Source of the DNA: Lepus europaeus
Lineage: Eukaryota > Chordata > Mammalia > Lagomorpha > Leporidae
Length of the DNA: 64,000 bases
Assembly (NCBI RefSeq): GCF_033115175.1
Contig: NC_084830.1
Location: forward strand, 38,757,409 to 38,821,408
Direction: 5' to 3'
Below the pieces are notes generated by a model. The model had not been told where the DNA came from. It ran no database searches and saw nothing but the letters and a program-made list of their open reading frames with translations. Made by a program: the position numbers and the translations under genes. Position 1 is the stretch's first letter; each line of letters starts with the position of its first letter. Of this stretch, positions 22,226 to 36,435 are shown piece by piece.

Positions 22226-22840
22226 AAACCTTTTAAAGTGAATAATCATATTCTTTGTCATAACATGAAAAATTTGCTTAATGTGAAGAATACATTGTAT
22301 AAATCTAGAGAGTCATAATTTTATAATACTTGTGTGCAGATGTACTTGGAACTTAGAGGTTCCATAAGAATGCATTAGTCATAGTTAAGAAAATGGTGAA
22401 AGCAGCCAATTTTCTCTGGGTTTTGAAGAAAGGACAACTATCTTTCAGTAGTGCTACAAAGTCACTGGGGATCGACCTGTTTTTGATGACAAATTTCTGA
22501 GTATATCAAACAGTTGGTCTTTTCAAGAGGACACCTAGTGGTTTTGTTTGATATTGCAATTATTTATGTTGCAGCTCAATTGGTTCAGTAACTTGTTTAT
22601 CTTACCAAATGAACTTCCTTGAAGTTGAAAGGTACAAACTGAGACGTAAGTGATGAGAAAGTGGAGTTTGAGGCTTCAAAGCAGTTTTAAAGAGACTTCT
22701 GTCTATGTCCTTATTAGTACAGATCAAATAGGGAAGTCCTACGATAGAGTTCCACACAGTCACGTGACAGAATGAAAAGTTGGTGAGCTTGTCTCTTGCA
22801 CTGCAGTTCTCTGTAACAGGTCTTTTTTTGTAAGGTCTGA
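22226..22840 (+). other. Intergenic stretch, nothing recognised
   Basis: AT-rich unique-looking DNA. No gene or repeat that I can support. Confidence 0.5.
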
Positions 22841-22844
22841 GTCA

Positions 22845-22940
22845 TTTATTTAGTTTTTAGTTGGCACATGAAATTATACATATTTATGAAGTATCATGTG
22901 ATGTTGTGACACATGTATACTTTTGTTGTAATAGCTCTTT
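22845..22940 (-). mobile_element. Short L1MA-type 3'-end fragment
   Basis: gttggcacatgaaattatac, atttatgaagtatcatgtga and gacacatgtatacttttgtt match the antisense of the L1MA 3' untranslated region. A better-preserved relative lies at 37885-38232. Confidence 0.65.
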
Positions 22941-22989
22941 TAATACAAAGATATAAATGATACAGTTTTTCTTCTCCAGAAGTTCACAG

Positions 22990-23231
22990 ATTGGTGCAGC
23001 TGCTCCACTTCCAATCCAGCTCCTGGCTAATGCGCCTGGGAAAGCGGTGGAAGATGGCCCAAGTGCTTGGGTACAGGGACCACAGGAAGATGCTCTTGGC
23101 TCCTGGCTTAGGCTTGGCCCAGCCCTGGCCATTGTGGCCATTTGAGAAGTGAATCAGCAGATGGAATATCTCTCTGTCTCTTATCTCTTTCTCTGTGAAC
23201 TCTTTCAAATAAATAATTAAATCCTTTTAAA
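22990..23231 (+). mobile_element. 5'-truncated C-SINE
   Basis: The tRNA-like head is missing. The element starts at gattggtgcagctgctccac and keeps the central part and tail tttcaaataaataattaaat. Confidence 0.88.
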
Positions 23232-23669
23232 GGGGGGAGGGCATACCTTCACTGTCCTTTCTCTACATCCCACAGTCTTGTTTTACAATGATTCTTCCAA
23301 CACCTGGGCCATCAGAATCTTACCCGTGTCACACCTCTGCAACTTTGATACACTGCTACGGGGGGTTGGGGACAGCGCCTGCTCCCCTGCTCCAGCCCTA
23401 GCTGTGGCCCTGGCCCAGGCCTCCCAGGATTCCTGGAAAAGTGGCAGTAAATCCCATAAAGTCTAACTTTGCTCTGGACCATGGGACAGGAACAAGAGAC
23501 AGGACAAGAGACAGGAACAGTGCTGTCAAGTTGCTGGTGATGTTTAAAACCCAAAGTAAATTCAGGCCTTGTAGTGCAGAGTTATATAATGGGTAAATTA
23601 CAGGTTCCAGGATGAAAGCCTTACCTCCAGTGGTCACTAGGTTTGACCTGGGACCAATCAATTGACCTC

Positions 23670-24025
23670 AAAAGGCGCATCTGGGTATAGGCATTTAGCC
23701 CAGCAATAAAATACCCACAACCCACATCTGAGTACCCGGATTCAATTCCCAGCTTGGGCTCTGACTCCAGCTTCCTGCTAATGTAGACTTTGGAGGTGGG
23801 GGACAGCCATGATAACTCAAGTGACTGGTTCCCTGCTACCCACATGGAATACCGGAACTGAGTTCCCAGCTCCCGGCTTCAGCCCTGACCTAGCTCCAAT
23901 CACTGTAGGCATTTGGGAAGTGAACCAGTGGATAGCAGCTCTGTGTATGTGTGTGTGTGTGTGTGTGCCCGTGTGCCTGGGTGCACATGTGCGTGCTCAC
24001 GTGTACCTCTCAAATTTAAAAACTG
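23670..24025 (+). mobile_element. Diverged older C-SINE with a (GT)n tract
   Basis: The head-like tataggcatttagcccagc, a box-B-like ggattcaattcccagc and the later ccagctcccggcttcagccc and gggaagtgaaccagtggata place it in the C-SINE family. The pyrimidine tail is replaced by (GT)n at 23942-23967. Confidence 0.75.
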
Positions 24026-24374
24026 GAAATCAGAAAAGGGTTCACCTATTAAGTGAAAAAACAGTACTAGTTCAAGGAGTTGTGAAGATTGAGGAAAATA
24101 ATACATGTGAGGTATCTGGCTCTGTACTGACACGATGTGAGTAATCGATACACCTTAGCTACTGCTGCTGATAGTGTTATCAGGGCACCATCTTCTCCAT
24201 CTGTCTTGGGGTGGTGCTTCAGGGATGGGTGCCCTCTGGAGCTGCACACTGAGCCAGTTCCCTCGACAGCTCTACAGAATCAGGGGAGACTAGTCCTGCC
24301 CACCATGCAAGTTACTGTTGAGCAGTGATACAAATGTTGTCGCTGCTCATCAGCCCAAGGACTTTAAGACCAGT

Positions 24375-24720
24375 CCTGCTGTTTCAGTCTGTTTGGCTGC
24401 TGCACCATTGATAAACCACAGAAACTTACTTTTCACAGTTCTCAAGTTTAAGACCAAAGTGCCAGCAGGTTCACTGTCAGGTGAGGACTCCCTGCTTCCA
24501 AGGTGGTGCCCATCTGCTACATCTCATGGTATTTAAATCACCATTCACACGGGAGAGACCTCTGTGGCCGAATCACTCCTTAATACTACTGCACCGGAGA
24601 TGGAGTTTCAGTATGAATTTTGGAGAGGATGCAACATCCTAAGCATAGCACCTGCCAAACATCATCCCCTGATGACTGCAAGTTTTATACTCCACATGGA
24701 GCTCCCTTTCCAAGCAGAGA
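24375..24720 (+). repeat. Ancient interspersed repeat, copy A of a family seen three times here
   Basis: cagtctgtttggctgctgca, cttttcacagttctcaagtt and ggtgaggactccctgcttcc follow the order of an old mammalian repeat related to those at 46830-47330 and 55078-55460. The family is not named with confidence. Confidence 0.5.
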
Positions 24721-24829
24721 CTAGAAATAAGACAGTCCTGGATCTAGAAGGCCTAAGTCTTACTTGTTCTCCAATTCACTAATAAGAACCCAAGAAGAGT
24801 TTAAATCTTAGGAATACACCAGACACTCT

Positions 24830-25020
24830 CTGTTCCCAGAATCACAAAACTGTAAAAGTGGGAAGGATCGGTCACCCAAGCTCTTGTCAGCCTTGCTCTT
24901 TTCAATTGAGGAAATTGAGCCCATGAGTACTTGCTCCAGCTCACACCAGAAGTTGGTATCAGAAGCAGGATCAGATTCCTAATTCCAATTCCCTCGGGTG
25001 ATTTTCCTCCAACCCTTCCA
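24830..25020 (-). repeat. Probable ancient MIR-like or MER5-like relic
   Basis: gaatcacaaaactgtaaaag, aattgaggaaattgagccca and ccagctcacaccagaagttgg resemble old repeats of this type. Strand and family are tentative. Confidence 0.35.
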
Positions 25021-26980
25021 TGCTACCTACCTCCCCCCACTTTCATCACTGATTGGGGTATAAATCCACTGCCCTGCCAGAAGCCAGGGAACTGGAGCAT
25101 GCCAAGACCCCAGCTCAGGTGCACTGTCCTGAGACAGCCGACTCTTCTCGCTCAGTGTTGCCCACACACCCTCACCATCCCCTCCCTCTACCCCACAGAC
25201 AGCTCTTCCATCAGGTGGAAACACTGAAAACGTCTCCCATCCCCCAGGGTGGCCACAGTAGGACAGGGATGGGCCAGGAGAACAGAGAAGGCAGACTTGG
25301 CACTTCCAGGACGGCCAAGGACTGAGGCTGAGTCCAGCGAGCTAGTTTCCAAACACTGGAACCACTCCATGAAGGAAGTCACCTGCTTGCTCCTCTGGCT
25401 GTTCTGTGCCCGTGGACCCTCAGCAGGGCTGGGAAGCTCTTAACTACCAGATCGCTCTCACCTGTACTCCAAAGCAGACATGCTCCTACAAATTAAGCAT
25501 CAGAACCTTTGTAATCCTCCTTTAAAATGTTCCCTGGAAATCACTGCTCTGAGCAAGAATGCTTTCTGATGTATCTTGATATGTTAGTCAATCAAATTGA
25601 TTCCTTCTCCAGCAAGAAAAGTGCAAACCAGCAGCGGTCTTGCTTCCTGCCTTCCTCCCAGTGCCAACATTGTGTACCCATCTTAGTTGGTTTTTGGCCA
25701 TTGAGGACCCAGTTTCTGGAGGCTGAATAGGGCAAAGAAAAGAGAGGTGAAAGGCACTGAGGCCAAGCCTTCCCTGGCTGAGCAGGTCTGTCCCACTGTG
25801 CCTTGCCCTCTGCAGGCTGGTGTGCAGGAGAGCTGGCTAGGCAGCCAGAAACCCCTTTTTTTCTGCAGGCCAGCGTTTCTCCCTCCTCTTACTCCGCTCT
25901 CTCTCTTCGGCTGCTGCTCTCAACCACTCTCCCTGAGCCACTTCCTCCCACCCCAGTGACATTCCACAGCCCTTTCTCCAACAACAGTTTGAGGCAATTA
26001 AATGCAGGAAGTTTGTTTTGTGTTGTGTTGCAGGGCACCTCACGATAGAAAGTGCCCAAGATAAAGAACTCTCTGAAATCATTCACCTGGACAGTTTCAG
26101 AAAGGATGTTCCAACAGCACTGACATCCAATCTTCTACTCCCAGGGTAGTGCTGACTTGTGCAGCGTGTAGGGCTTTCATTATGTGTATAATTACCCCTT
26201 TCACCTTTCCCTTGACAATCATTGCATAACCTTCTTGGGTTTCCTGTCCCTGCCTTGACAGCCAAGTCTATGGCACTTTAAATTATTGATGCCTTCTACT
26301 TTTTAATCATTTTAAGGATGGTGTAAGCTGAAGCTTGGGCAAATCCGGCAGTAATAATACCTTGCACCCGCTACTGGAAACGCCATCTCCCAGATCATGG
26401 GTGACCCGTAGAAGGTCTCTCTCCAGGCGTTCTCAGGTGACTGCTGCAAGTGACAAAAGACCCAAACTAAGCGAGCTTAAGCAACAAGTGGGGAAGACCA
26501 ACGGGAAAGGCTGTGGGAGTGGCTGGGTTTAGAGGCTCAATGTCGTGAGAACCCAGGCTCTCTCCAGTTCCCTGGGCCGGCTCTGTTACCGCTGGCTCCT
26601 CTTGCAGGTGGAGAATCCAACCCTGGGCTGCCTGGCTGCAGGGTCAGCGCTGCCTGTACAACAGGGGCCCAACCAGACGGCGGGGTTACCCAGTGACCTT
26701 GCGGCTGATGTTCCTACAATCACGAAATGGTCTAAACACCCCTTATCAACCGACCCTTTGGTTAAGGGACTGCTCATTGGAGCTACAAAGAAATCCGAGC
26801 CCAGCTGGGGGTGACTCTGCGTGTTTTCACCGCTGCTGTGCCGGCTGCCGGTGGCCCTGTCTCTTCCTCCCTCTCTGGGCCCTGCAGACACGCTCTAAAC
26901 AAGGGGACCTCTTAGGACGGAATGCCCACACCCTTTATTCTCAAAAATCCCAAGACCTTTCCCTTCCAGGGGCTCAGACA
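25021..26980 (+). other. Upstream flank of DPYS without recognised repeats
   Basis: GC content rises toward the CpG island. Short open frames exist on both strands, but none resembles a known protein or has exon-like borders with support. This is where distal DPYS control elements would be expected, but I can point to none from sequence alone. Confidence 0.5.
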
Positions 26981-26984
26981 GCTG

Positions 26985-27960
<976 letters not shown>

Positions 27961-29319
27961 AGCCGGGCTACAGGCTGTCGAAGCAGTTGCGAGGATTGGG
28001 TTTGGTGTCCCCACCTGATTTCCAGCTGTTCCTCTGTCCTCACACCTCGCCCTCCAAGTTCCCCAAACCTCTGTGATTGACCAGAATGCATAACAGAAAA
28101 AAGAAAGGCAGGTGGACTGGACGCGCAGAGCAGGGTCTAGGGCAGCCTACCCAGATCAACATTTGGACGCTTCTTCCTCGTTACTTATTATCAACCTTTG
28201 TCATCAGGTCTTTGGTAGGACAGGTCACTCATTATTTACTTTGAAAATCGACAAATTTTGAGTACTTGTTGTTCCTTTTTGTTAAAAAGTAACCTGTGCT
28301 GAAGTTTAATGAACTTGTTTCTACACTTTTAAATACTTTTTTGAGCTGTTAGAAAATTGAAAAATAACAGGAAAGTGGAAAGAAAACCATTACCAAGACC
28401 AGAGTCTCCTTGCCAACAAAACATCATCACCCTGATGCGTTTTAACACGCTCTTTTAGGTAACTGAGATAGTTTTACCTATGTTTGCGATTACATGTGTG
28501 TGTGTGCCTCTAAGAAACTTTGTAACCGCTCTTGCCAGGAGTAGTGCAAGCGTTTTAGTTCCTACAGAGGTAACCTGTTAACCAGGTGCTCTGCAGATGG
28601 CAGGACAGACCACCAAACACCACCACTGGTGGGGGCTAGGGGAAGTAGCTGTCTTCTATTGTCAGGCCTCCTTTCACTTCTCTCCCTTCCATCAGGGAGG
28701 GGGTTGGATTGCTGTGGGAGAGGAACCTTCCCTCCCTTTCTCAAGGTTTTTGTGTGTGCCCTGAGGTCCCAGGTTCGTGGTCTTTTCTGGGATTTTCTAG
28801 CCAGGGGAGATTTACAATTCCTAACTGAAAAGGCGGATTCTTCTAGCCTATCACAGCATGCTGTGTGCGTCTGAAAGGATTTATCCACCAGCTGATTTTC
28901 TAGGCATTTCTGTACTTCCAGGTTATCAAAACATTAAACAAAAACATGTTCTCCATGGGCTTAGGTTCTAAAGTAGAATATATTAAGCTATTAAGGTTAA
29001 AGCTCTAGAAAACCCCAAATTCATGTTGAACGTTAAATAGGACTCACGAAGGAGCTGGGTTGCAGAAGTCTACTTGCAAACCAGTCTGTTGGATCCCAGG
29101 AAATAACCATTGCCAGCCGCAGAAACAGCTGAGGCAGAGACCTTGGGAGCTCAGTGTTTGCCTGGGTTCTGGAAGGAGGGCATCACGGAGTTCTTTTCAT
29201 TCTTTCCTGGTCTACAGGGCAAGGTCAGTGGGTCTCTGGTTTGAGAAATCAGGGAGGAAGGATCCTTTTGTAAATGCTGGTTCTGTTATCCGTTGTGCCT
29301 GAAAAATATCTTATTAATA

Positions 29320-29510
29320 GTGTTGAGCAACGTTGGTTTATCCAGCACTTGCTGCATGCCAGACACTGGACTCAATCGTGCACTATCTTCCAACAATCCC
29401 AGGTACCTTTATCTACATCTTACAGTGGAGGAGATTGAAACGTAAGTTACCTAAGGCCACACACCCAGTAAGCGGCTGAGTGGCTCTTCAAATTCAGTTC
29501 TGCCTGCCCC
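29320..29510 (-). repeat. MIR-type relic
   Basis: gcacttgctgcatgccagac, cttacagtggaggagattga and aaggccacacacccagtaag follow the antisense MIR order. Confidence 0.7.
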
Positions 29511-31759
29511 ATCACTAGAATTCTTAGTGACAAGACTCTATTCCTTTGAAAATTCACCTAATGTTCAGATTTGTCAGGGTGGCAAATGATGGATGAGGAG
29601 GCTGCGTGCATTGTGTGTGACTGTGAGATGGCTTTTCTCTAAAACAGAGCAGGGCAATCCTTAGAAAAGGCAGCAGCTCTTTGCCTTCCCAAGGCTGGAG
29701 GCAGGCAAGGCTATCAAAGTAAATACACATGGAAGCTATTACGTTTGTAAGGCTTTTGTATGTGCATTTATAGCCACATCATCGTCAAGGATACAGAAAT
29801 GAGTACCGTGAGTACAGAAAGCTGTAAAGTAAAAATGATAGATCACACTTTCAGAAGACGGGCCCCAGTCTCCTGAAAGGTTAGACCAATAGCTGTTTGC
29901 TTTCTGTATCAGCCAGGCTGATCATTTATAATATCTGACAAGTAGAAGGGATGCTGTTTGTGGTAATCCACTTACTGATCACACAGATTGTGCTGGGGCC
30001 CCATTTATAAAATGAAATATAGGTCAAGTAAAGGTTACATGTTTTGCAAATCTAATTCATGTCAGAGATTGGTTTAAAGCCAATAATTACTTAATTACAG
30101 GTTAAAAACTTTCTATCTGATATAACTAATGGAAACAATGTTCTTCTTTAAAGAAATCATATCTCATTTTGTTGTTCCATTGGGGTCTTTTAATAATTCA
30201 ATATCCACAAGAAAGGACAATGGGATATTTTATTAAGTGCATACTGTGGATTCAGTAAACTTTAAGAAATTATGACTTTGCTTTTGTTATATCCTGTTAT
30301 AAGGGAGTAAATTACAAGAGGTTGGCAAGTTTTCAAATATACATAAATTTATATTCAGACATGTACAGGTTGGAGTGGGTAGATTTGCATGAAAAACTAG
30401 TAGTCAGTAGCTGGTAGAAGATATATCTTTTTAATAATTAGGAAAATATACAGTATACTTTTTTCTTTCTTTTTTGGAAAAAGCAAAAGTTCTTAGATTT
30501 ATTGAGAAAGGAAATTATACTTTGCTTCGAACTTTTTGGTTAAAAATCATTGCGGTGTATGATCAAGCACACGTTTATGGTTGTATTTAGGGAGCTTCCT
30601 CCCCTTGGAAAGGACAGTACTTCAGGAACCTTGGGTGCAAACCAAATCTCTTTCTGTTGCTCGCCAGAGCTCCAGGCTGCGCTCCAGGGGCTGTGAGGGC
30701 TCACTCTGAGACCTCCAGCAAGTCGCTAGCTCTCTCAGGCTGTCAGCATTTCCTTGTCTGTGGAATGAGGCCTTGGTTAAACAAACAACTTGATGAACAA
30801 AAATTGTTAAGCTGTGGAACATGGCATATACTTATCCAGGCCTGAAGAAAATACTCAGGCATTTAAATTGTACTATATATTAGTTGAATGAATAAGGCTC
30901 TGTTAAAATCTTACAGAAGGATATTAAAATCCCCAGATTTTACACCAGTTGTACTTTTAACATTTTGCTTCCTACCTGTTCAGATTTTTCTCTTTAGGGG
31001 GCATAGAAGCATTGTTTTTCCTCTCACCTAATTGGGCATACTGTTTGGAATCGGTCACCTCAGTACTCCTCCTTGTCCGTAAATGTTGCTGGAGAAGCCA
31101 ATTCCGTGTCCTCCTGGACGCAGATCTTTCTCTCTGGTCTTGGTATCTCCTGAGCATCAGGCTTCCGTTTCTTTGGGTATTAGGGCCAGGATGTCCCGGA
31201 AGCACCCAATTGGAGCAAGTTCCATATGGCATGTCTCCCCCTTCACGGAGTGTGATGGGTGCATGCTGACTGCCCTTCAGTTCACACTCGGAATATGGTT
31301 CCCATTTCCCTGCGTTCTGGTCAGAGGTGCAAACTGACTTTTTAAAATATCTGTGCCAATTTAATGGGGAAACAGAATTTTAAATTAATTACTGGTGAGG
31401 CTGAGCTGTGAACATTCACGTTGTGTGAAAGGTTGCATGTTTCAGCTCCAAGCGTTTGTGATTTTCTGGTTTTCTTGAATGACTATCTAATGATTACAAC
31501 ATTAACCTTTGGGCTAATTAAAAGAAGGAAAACACCATCTCCAAGATTAATTTGAAGCCACTTGATGCTGAGTAAGGCGTGGGCCCTGTTGAGAGTGCGT
31601 GGGTGAGGACTCTTCCCTGAATGTATCGGAATCTAGTTCTTGCCTTTGGATTTTCATCCTTTAGTACTTCTGCTTTTCCACAGTTGATTGCTCCCTCACT
31701 TGTCTGGCCTGGGTGTTTTGTCTCCAACACAGGTAGCCAAGGTTTCCATCAAGCTGCTG

Positions 31760-32480
31760 TTAGGAAGGAAAACTTTTTCTCACCTTTTACGTGTAGTGAT
31801 TGGGAACCTGGAAATTAAATGGATGAAAGATTAGCAAGAGAAAAACAGACTTTTTAATATTCATGCATGTACATTAGGAATTCCCAGAAAAATGTGACTC
31901 CAGGAGGTGGTTAGCTTTTAGGCTTACATGCCATGTTCACAGGAGGAGGAGAGGGGGAGAAGGCATTTATGGAAAAAAAAACAAAAACAAAACAATGACC
32001 TCGCAATTGGGAAAGGTGGGGTAGGGAGGAACAAGAGAACAGATAGCACTGAGGGGCGGTAAACAGGCCCAAAGGAGAAGAGCTGGGAGAGCCAGTAGTC
32101 TGTTTAGGTGTGTTGTGGGCTTCCCATCTGGTGATGAGTCAATCTTCCCTGTTTGCAGAACTCCCCGAGAGGATATTTATAACAGTTGAGTCTACAGCAG
32201 ATATGAAAATTCAGGATAAAAGCTTATTCTCAAATGCGCTCGGCTCAAAATAATTTTTGTGGGATAGTCATGTATTTTGGAATCTCGTCTGCCATCTGGC
32301 GCTAAATTACTCCGCACTCAGGGTGGTGCGTGAGTTCCCTGGTAGTGAGGCCCCCTTGACTCAGTCAGGAAGCATCTTTTGGAAACCCAGCCAACATCGT
32401 GGTTGGTACAACAGTTACAGAGGAGACCCTGGTGTTGGGTCTCAGAGGCAAACAGGCTGCAGGAGTCTGGGTCTCTAATG
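31760..32480 (-). repeat. Probable ancient LTR-type repeat
   Basis: A phrase series typical of an old antisense LTR (agactttttaatattcatgc, gaacaagagaacagatagca, ctgtttaggtgtgttgtggg). No internal viral coding region accompanies it. Family and borders are unsure. Confidence 0.35.
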
Positions 32481-32874
32481 TCTGGGCTTTAATGATTCAT
32501 TATATGCAGTAGCCTTCCAGAAATCCAGAGTGAATGCTGAGGACTGTGACTCCCTTTGAACTCTGAGTCCGAGTCTGTGACATCTGAGCCTTTCCCTTTC
32601 CCTTTTGCTCAGTCGCCGGTCCTCCTGGCTTCAGCACCAGGAGCAGGTTCCCTGGCTGACAGGTGCGCCTTGACAGATACCCAGCGTCTATCCCCCAGTC
32701 CCTCCTGGCGCGCTCTCTCACAGGTCAAGTCACAGACTGAGGGTGGATACTTACATTTTTCAGTTATGCTTCATTGCACAGAACATGAAATTGCATGTCA
32801 CAGAGAGTCCTAGGGATCTGTTGTTTACATAGAAGCAAAGACCTTAAAAATCGACTTAAGTAAAACAAAATGGA

Positions 32875-33200
32875 GGGGCCAGCGCTGTGGTATAGTTGGT
32901 AAAGCCACTGCCTGCAGTGCCAGCATATGACCACTGGTTCAAGTCCCAGCTGCTCCATTTCCGATCCAGCTCTATACTATGGCCTGGGAAAGCAGTAGAA
33001 GATAGCCCAGGTGCTTGGGTCCCTGCACCTTCATGAGAGACTGGAAGAAGATCCTGGCCTCAGATCAGCACAACTTTAGCTGTTGCAGCCATTTGGGGAG
33101 TGAACCAGTGGATGGAAGAGCTCTCTCTCTCTCTCTTCCTCTGCCTCTCTGTAACTCTGCCTTTCAAATAAATAAATAAATCTTTAAAAAATAAGAATTA
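32875..33200 (+). mobile_element. C-SINE with 13-base target-site duplication
   Basis: A full copy from ggggccagcgctgtggtata to aaataaataaataaatcttt. aaaacaaaatgga flanks it exactly (32862-32874 and 33201-33213). Confidence 0.96.
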
Positions 33201-33294
33201 AAAACAAAATGGAATTTTTTTTTTAAACCAAGTAGTTCTTAACTGAGGCATAGAAACAAAAATAAGCCATCGTTTTGTTTGTTAAAAGTCCTAG

Positions 33295-33618
33295 TTAGGC
33301 ATAGGCATTGTGGTACAGCAGGTTAAGCCCTGGCCTGCTATGCTAGCATTCCATTTGAGTGCTGATTCAAGTTGTGGCTGCTCTACTTTTGATCCATCCC
33401 CTTGCTGATGTGCTTGGGAAGGCCATGGAGAATGGCTCAAGAACTTGGGCCCTGTATCCACGTGGGAGACCAGGTGGAGTTCCTGGCTCCTGACTTCAGC
33501 CTGGTACAGTTCCAGCCACTGGGGAGTAAACCAGTGGATGGAAGATCTTCCCTGCCTTCCCCCGCCTTCCCCCCATCTCTTTTTGTAACTGCCTTTCAAG
33601 TAAAATAATAACTTTTTT
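33295..33618 (+). mobile_element. C-SINE, somewhat diverged
   Basis: The head is taggcataggcattgtggta, the middle ggagaatggctcaagaactt, and the tail tttcaagtaaaataataact. A partial direct repeat (aaaagtc) is seen on both sides. Confidence 0.88.
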
Positions 33619-35489
33619 TAAAAGTCAGTTATCACTGACTAGGTGGTGGGCTTTGGACAGAAGTAGGCATTCAGCCTTTGGATGTGCTCAGAGCCCGTGT
33701 TTCATGATAATATTGCCATAGAGGGATCTAGGAAACTGTATGGCCAGGGCTAGCAATGCTGGGGAGAAAATGAATTTCACATTTAAAGTTCATATTTACA
33801 TGCAACTTCCACAGTTTTTGCAAGTTGATATAGAAAAGGTAAATCATAATTATTCCATCTCATGACTTTTTGGGGAAATTCACTGGTCCCTCCCTTCCTT
33901 CCTCCCTTAAACATTTAGAGAATATTTATGCTTCAGGCCCAGTAATGGGCATAAGGCATACAGAAATGAAGCAACACTGATTTTGTGAGAATCTCTGGGG
34001 GAGAAGTGGAAGTTCCACAGATGACTAGCAGGAACCAGGGTTAAGAATCTCTGAAACAGGTAGGTAGGGGAGGGAAGAACATGCTTATGTCTCTGAGGTA
34101 CAGAGGAAGTCAGAGGTCTCCCAGACGAGGGGGGGAAATGTTGCTAGAGTGGGGCTAGTGACTTGGTGGGGCGAAGCTCAGTAGGAACAGGAGGAGGTGG
34201 CTAAAGTTGAGGTCATGCAGGGCCTTGGGAGCTGTGTAGTGATTGTCCTTCATCTTACGCACAAAGGGAAGTCACTGAATGATTGGACATGGCTAGTAAG
34301 GCAAGGCAAGTATGTGGCAGGTGTGTCTCCTACTTCGGAGTTGAGTGTGCATTGTTTCCTAAGGGTTCCCAGGGACACTGACCTCCAGCTGCTCAGTGGT
34401 AGCCTACCCATAGCACACCCACTCACAGCCTTCTTCCTTTCCTTTACCTGTTCCCTTCTCATTCTTCACTCCACTGTGAAGACAAAGGTGCCACAGGGCA
34501 GGGGAGCTGAAGTGCAGGAAATTGAAGGACTCCTGCAGTCCATCAGAGAGTTATCAGGGTTGTTGGAGGGTTGGATTTGAGGATAAAGGTAGGAAGAGGT
34601 AGACATCAAGAGTGACTCTGGTCTCTAGTTGGCACAGTCGGATGGGTGATGGTGCCATTTGGATTGCACACTAGGGCAGGCAAGGAGCTGGGAGTGGACA
34701 GGCCACATGAAGGGCAGCTATGCAAAGCTGAATGAGCATCCATCATAGACATCAGTTGGAATGCTGAAGTTTGTTTCCGTAAGACTTAATGACTGAGAGA
34801 AAGCAAGAGATTCAGCCAAGAGCTTTTCTCCTGAAGGCTCAGAAGTACTATTGAGTTTCTTATTATATTTGGGTGGAGCAGGTCTTGTGATGGATTTTAG
34901 TTAAACAAACTCACTTGTTTCAGGATGCACTCAGAAATGAAAACTCAATGGCATCATAAAAAGGAAAAGAATGCTTGGGGATGCTTTCAATAATGGTTCA
35001 CAGTTGAATACATTCTTAAATCTTATGTTATATAACATTATGACCCACTGACGGTTAAGAGTTTATCTCAATTGATGCTCCATTGCATTGGCCCTGGAGA
35101 TGGCATAGGCTCTCCTGACCCCAGCCCCCACAAAGAGGGTTGTAGATATATTGGAAGGTCTTAGAGGGAGAGCAACTAGGGTAATGAGGAGATGAGAGAA
35201 GTGATGTATGAGCCAAGACTAGAAAAGGTAAATGCATTCTGTTTGATTTCTCCCCACTGTTACTGTCAGTTAGCCAATCAGAAGGAAGCAGGGGAAACAA
35301 CTGTGTTTCATATCACAGTGTGCAAGACCCTCAGCCTCTGCGCTTCTCTTCCATTCACTACTGTTCCTAAGAGTTCATCCCCAGTCTGGGGTGGGGGGAG
35401 AAAGAAAGGAAAATGGCTGCTCTTCTGCTTCTCCCCCCACCCCTCCCCTTCTCCTTCTCCTCCTCCTGCTCTTTCTCCTCCCTCCACTT
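33619..35489 (+). other. DPYS intron 1 segment, little recognised
   Basis: A short stretch at 33900-33985 (agagaatatttatgcttcag, ggcataaggcatacagaaatg) looks like a MIR/L2 relic. The rest is not assignable. A pyrimidine-rich patch lies at 35430-35490. Confidence 0.45.
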
Positions 35490-36085
35490 ACCACCATGTT
35501 TCCAGGTTCCCTCCATGTTGTAGCATGCATCAGTACTTCAGTCATTTTTATGGCCAGAAGCTATCCCATGGTAGGGTGGATTTCACACACACACACACAC
35601 ACACAGAGAGACAGACAGACAGGAGAAACCTTCCATCTACTGGTTCACGCCCCAGATGGCCACAATGACCACTGCTGGGCCAGTTTGAAGCTCGGAGCTT
35701 CATCCAGGTCTCCCACATGGATGACAAGGGCCCAAGCATTTGGGCCATCTTCTTTTGCTTTTCTCATGCCATTAACAGGGAGCTGGATTAGAAGTGGAGC
35801 AGCCGGGACACAAACTGGCACCCATGTGGGATGCCGGCACTGCAGGCAGTGGCTTTATCAGCTATGCCATAGCACCAGCCCTAGGAGCAGACCACCTTTT
35901 GTTTAGCCACTCATTAGTCGGTGGGCATTTAGGCTGTTTTGACTTTCTGGCTATTGCTGAATGTTTGTCCACCTGTGTGGCCATGCATTCATTTCTCTTG
36001 GATATGTACCTAGGAGTAGAATTGCTGGGTCGTGTGGTAACTCCATGCTTAACTTTCTGAGGAGCTCTGAACTGTTTTCCACACT
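35490..36085 (-). mobile_element. Old L1 3'-region fragment, antisense, split by a SINE
   Basis: catgttgtagcatgcatcag and tttttatggccagaagctat (35510-35568), then tttgtttagccactcattag and taggagtagaattgctgggt (35897-36030), are consecutive antisense L1M phrases. The SINE at 35584-35881 sits between them. Confidence 0.72.
35584..35881 (-). mobile_element. C-SINE, reverse, inside the old L1
   Basis: A (CA)n and purine tract (35584-35622) takes the place of the usual (GA)n tail, followed by the full reverse body and the head tatgccatagcaccagccc at the right. Confidence 0.9.
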
Positions 36086-36097
36086 CCCACAAGCCAT

Positions 36098-36435
36098 GTA
36101 CAGTCAGCAGCTTCCACATCTGTGGGCTCCACATGCACAGATTTTACCAGCTGAAGATTGAAATATCTTTTTAGAAATCATGACGGTACTGAATGTGTAT
36201 AGATGTTTTCTTGTCATTACTCCCTAAACAATACACCATGGTACCATTTTACATATCATTTTCATCATGTTAGATATTGTAAGTTATCTGGAGAGGATTT
36301 AAAGGTACAGGAGGCTAGAAATAGGTTATTTACAGATGCCATGCCATTTTATGGAAAGGACTTGAGTATCCATGAATTTTGATATTTGCAAGGAGTCTTG
36401 GAACCAATCCCTCACAGACACTGGGGGATGACTAT
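36098..36435. mobile_element. TcMar-Tigger-type DNA transposon relic
   Basis: cacatctgtgggctccacat, ttgtcattactccctaaaca, tatctggagaggatttaaag, tccatgaattttgatatttg and cactgggggatgact follow the known order of a non-autonomous Tigger element. No transposase is encoded. Confidence 0.72.

Noticed and set aside
35192-35906. Long open frames of about 160 codons across 35192-35906
   Set aside because: They run through a pyrimidine patch and a reverse SINE inside an old L1. The translated repeats recur at other SINEs in the window.
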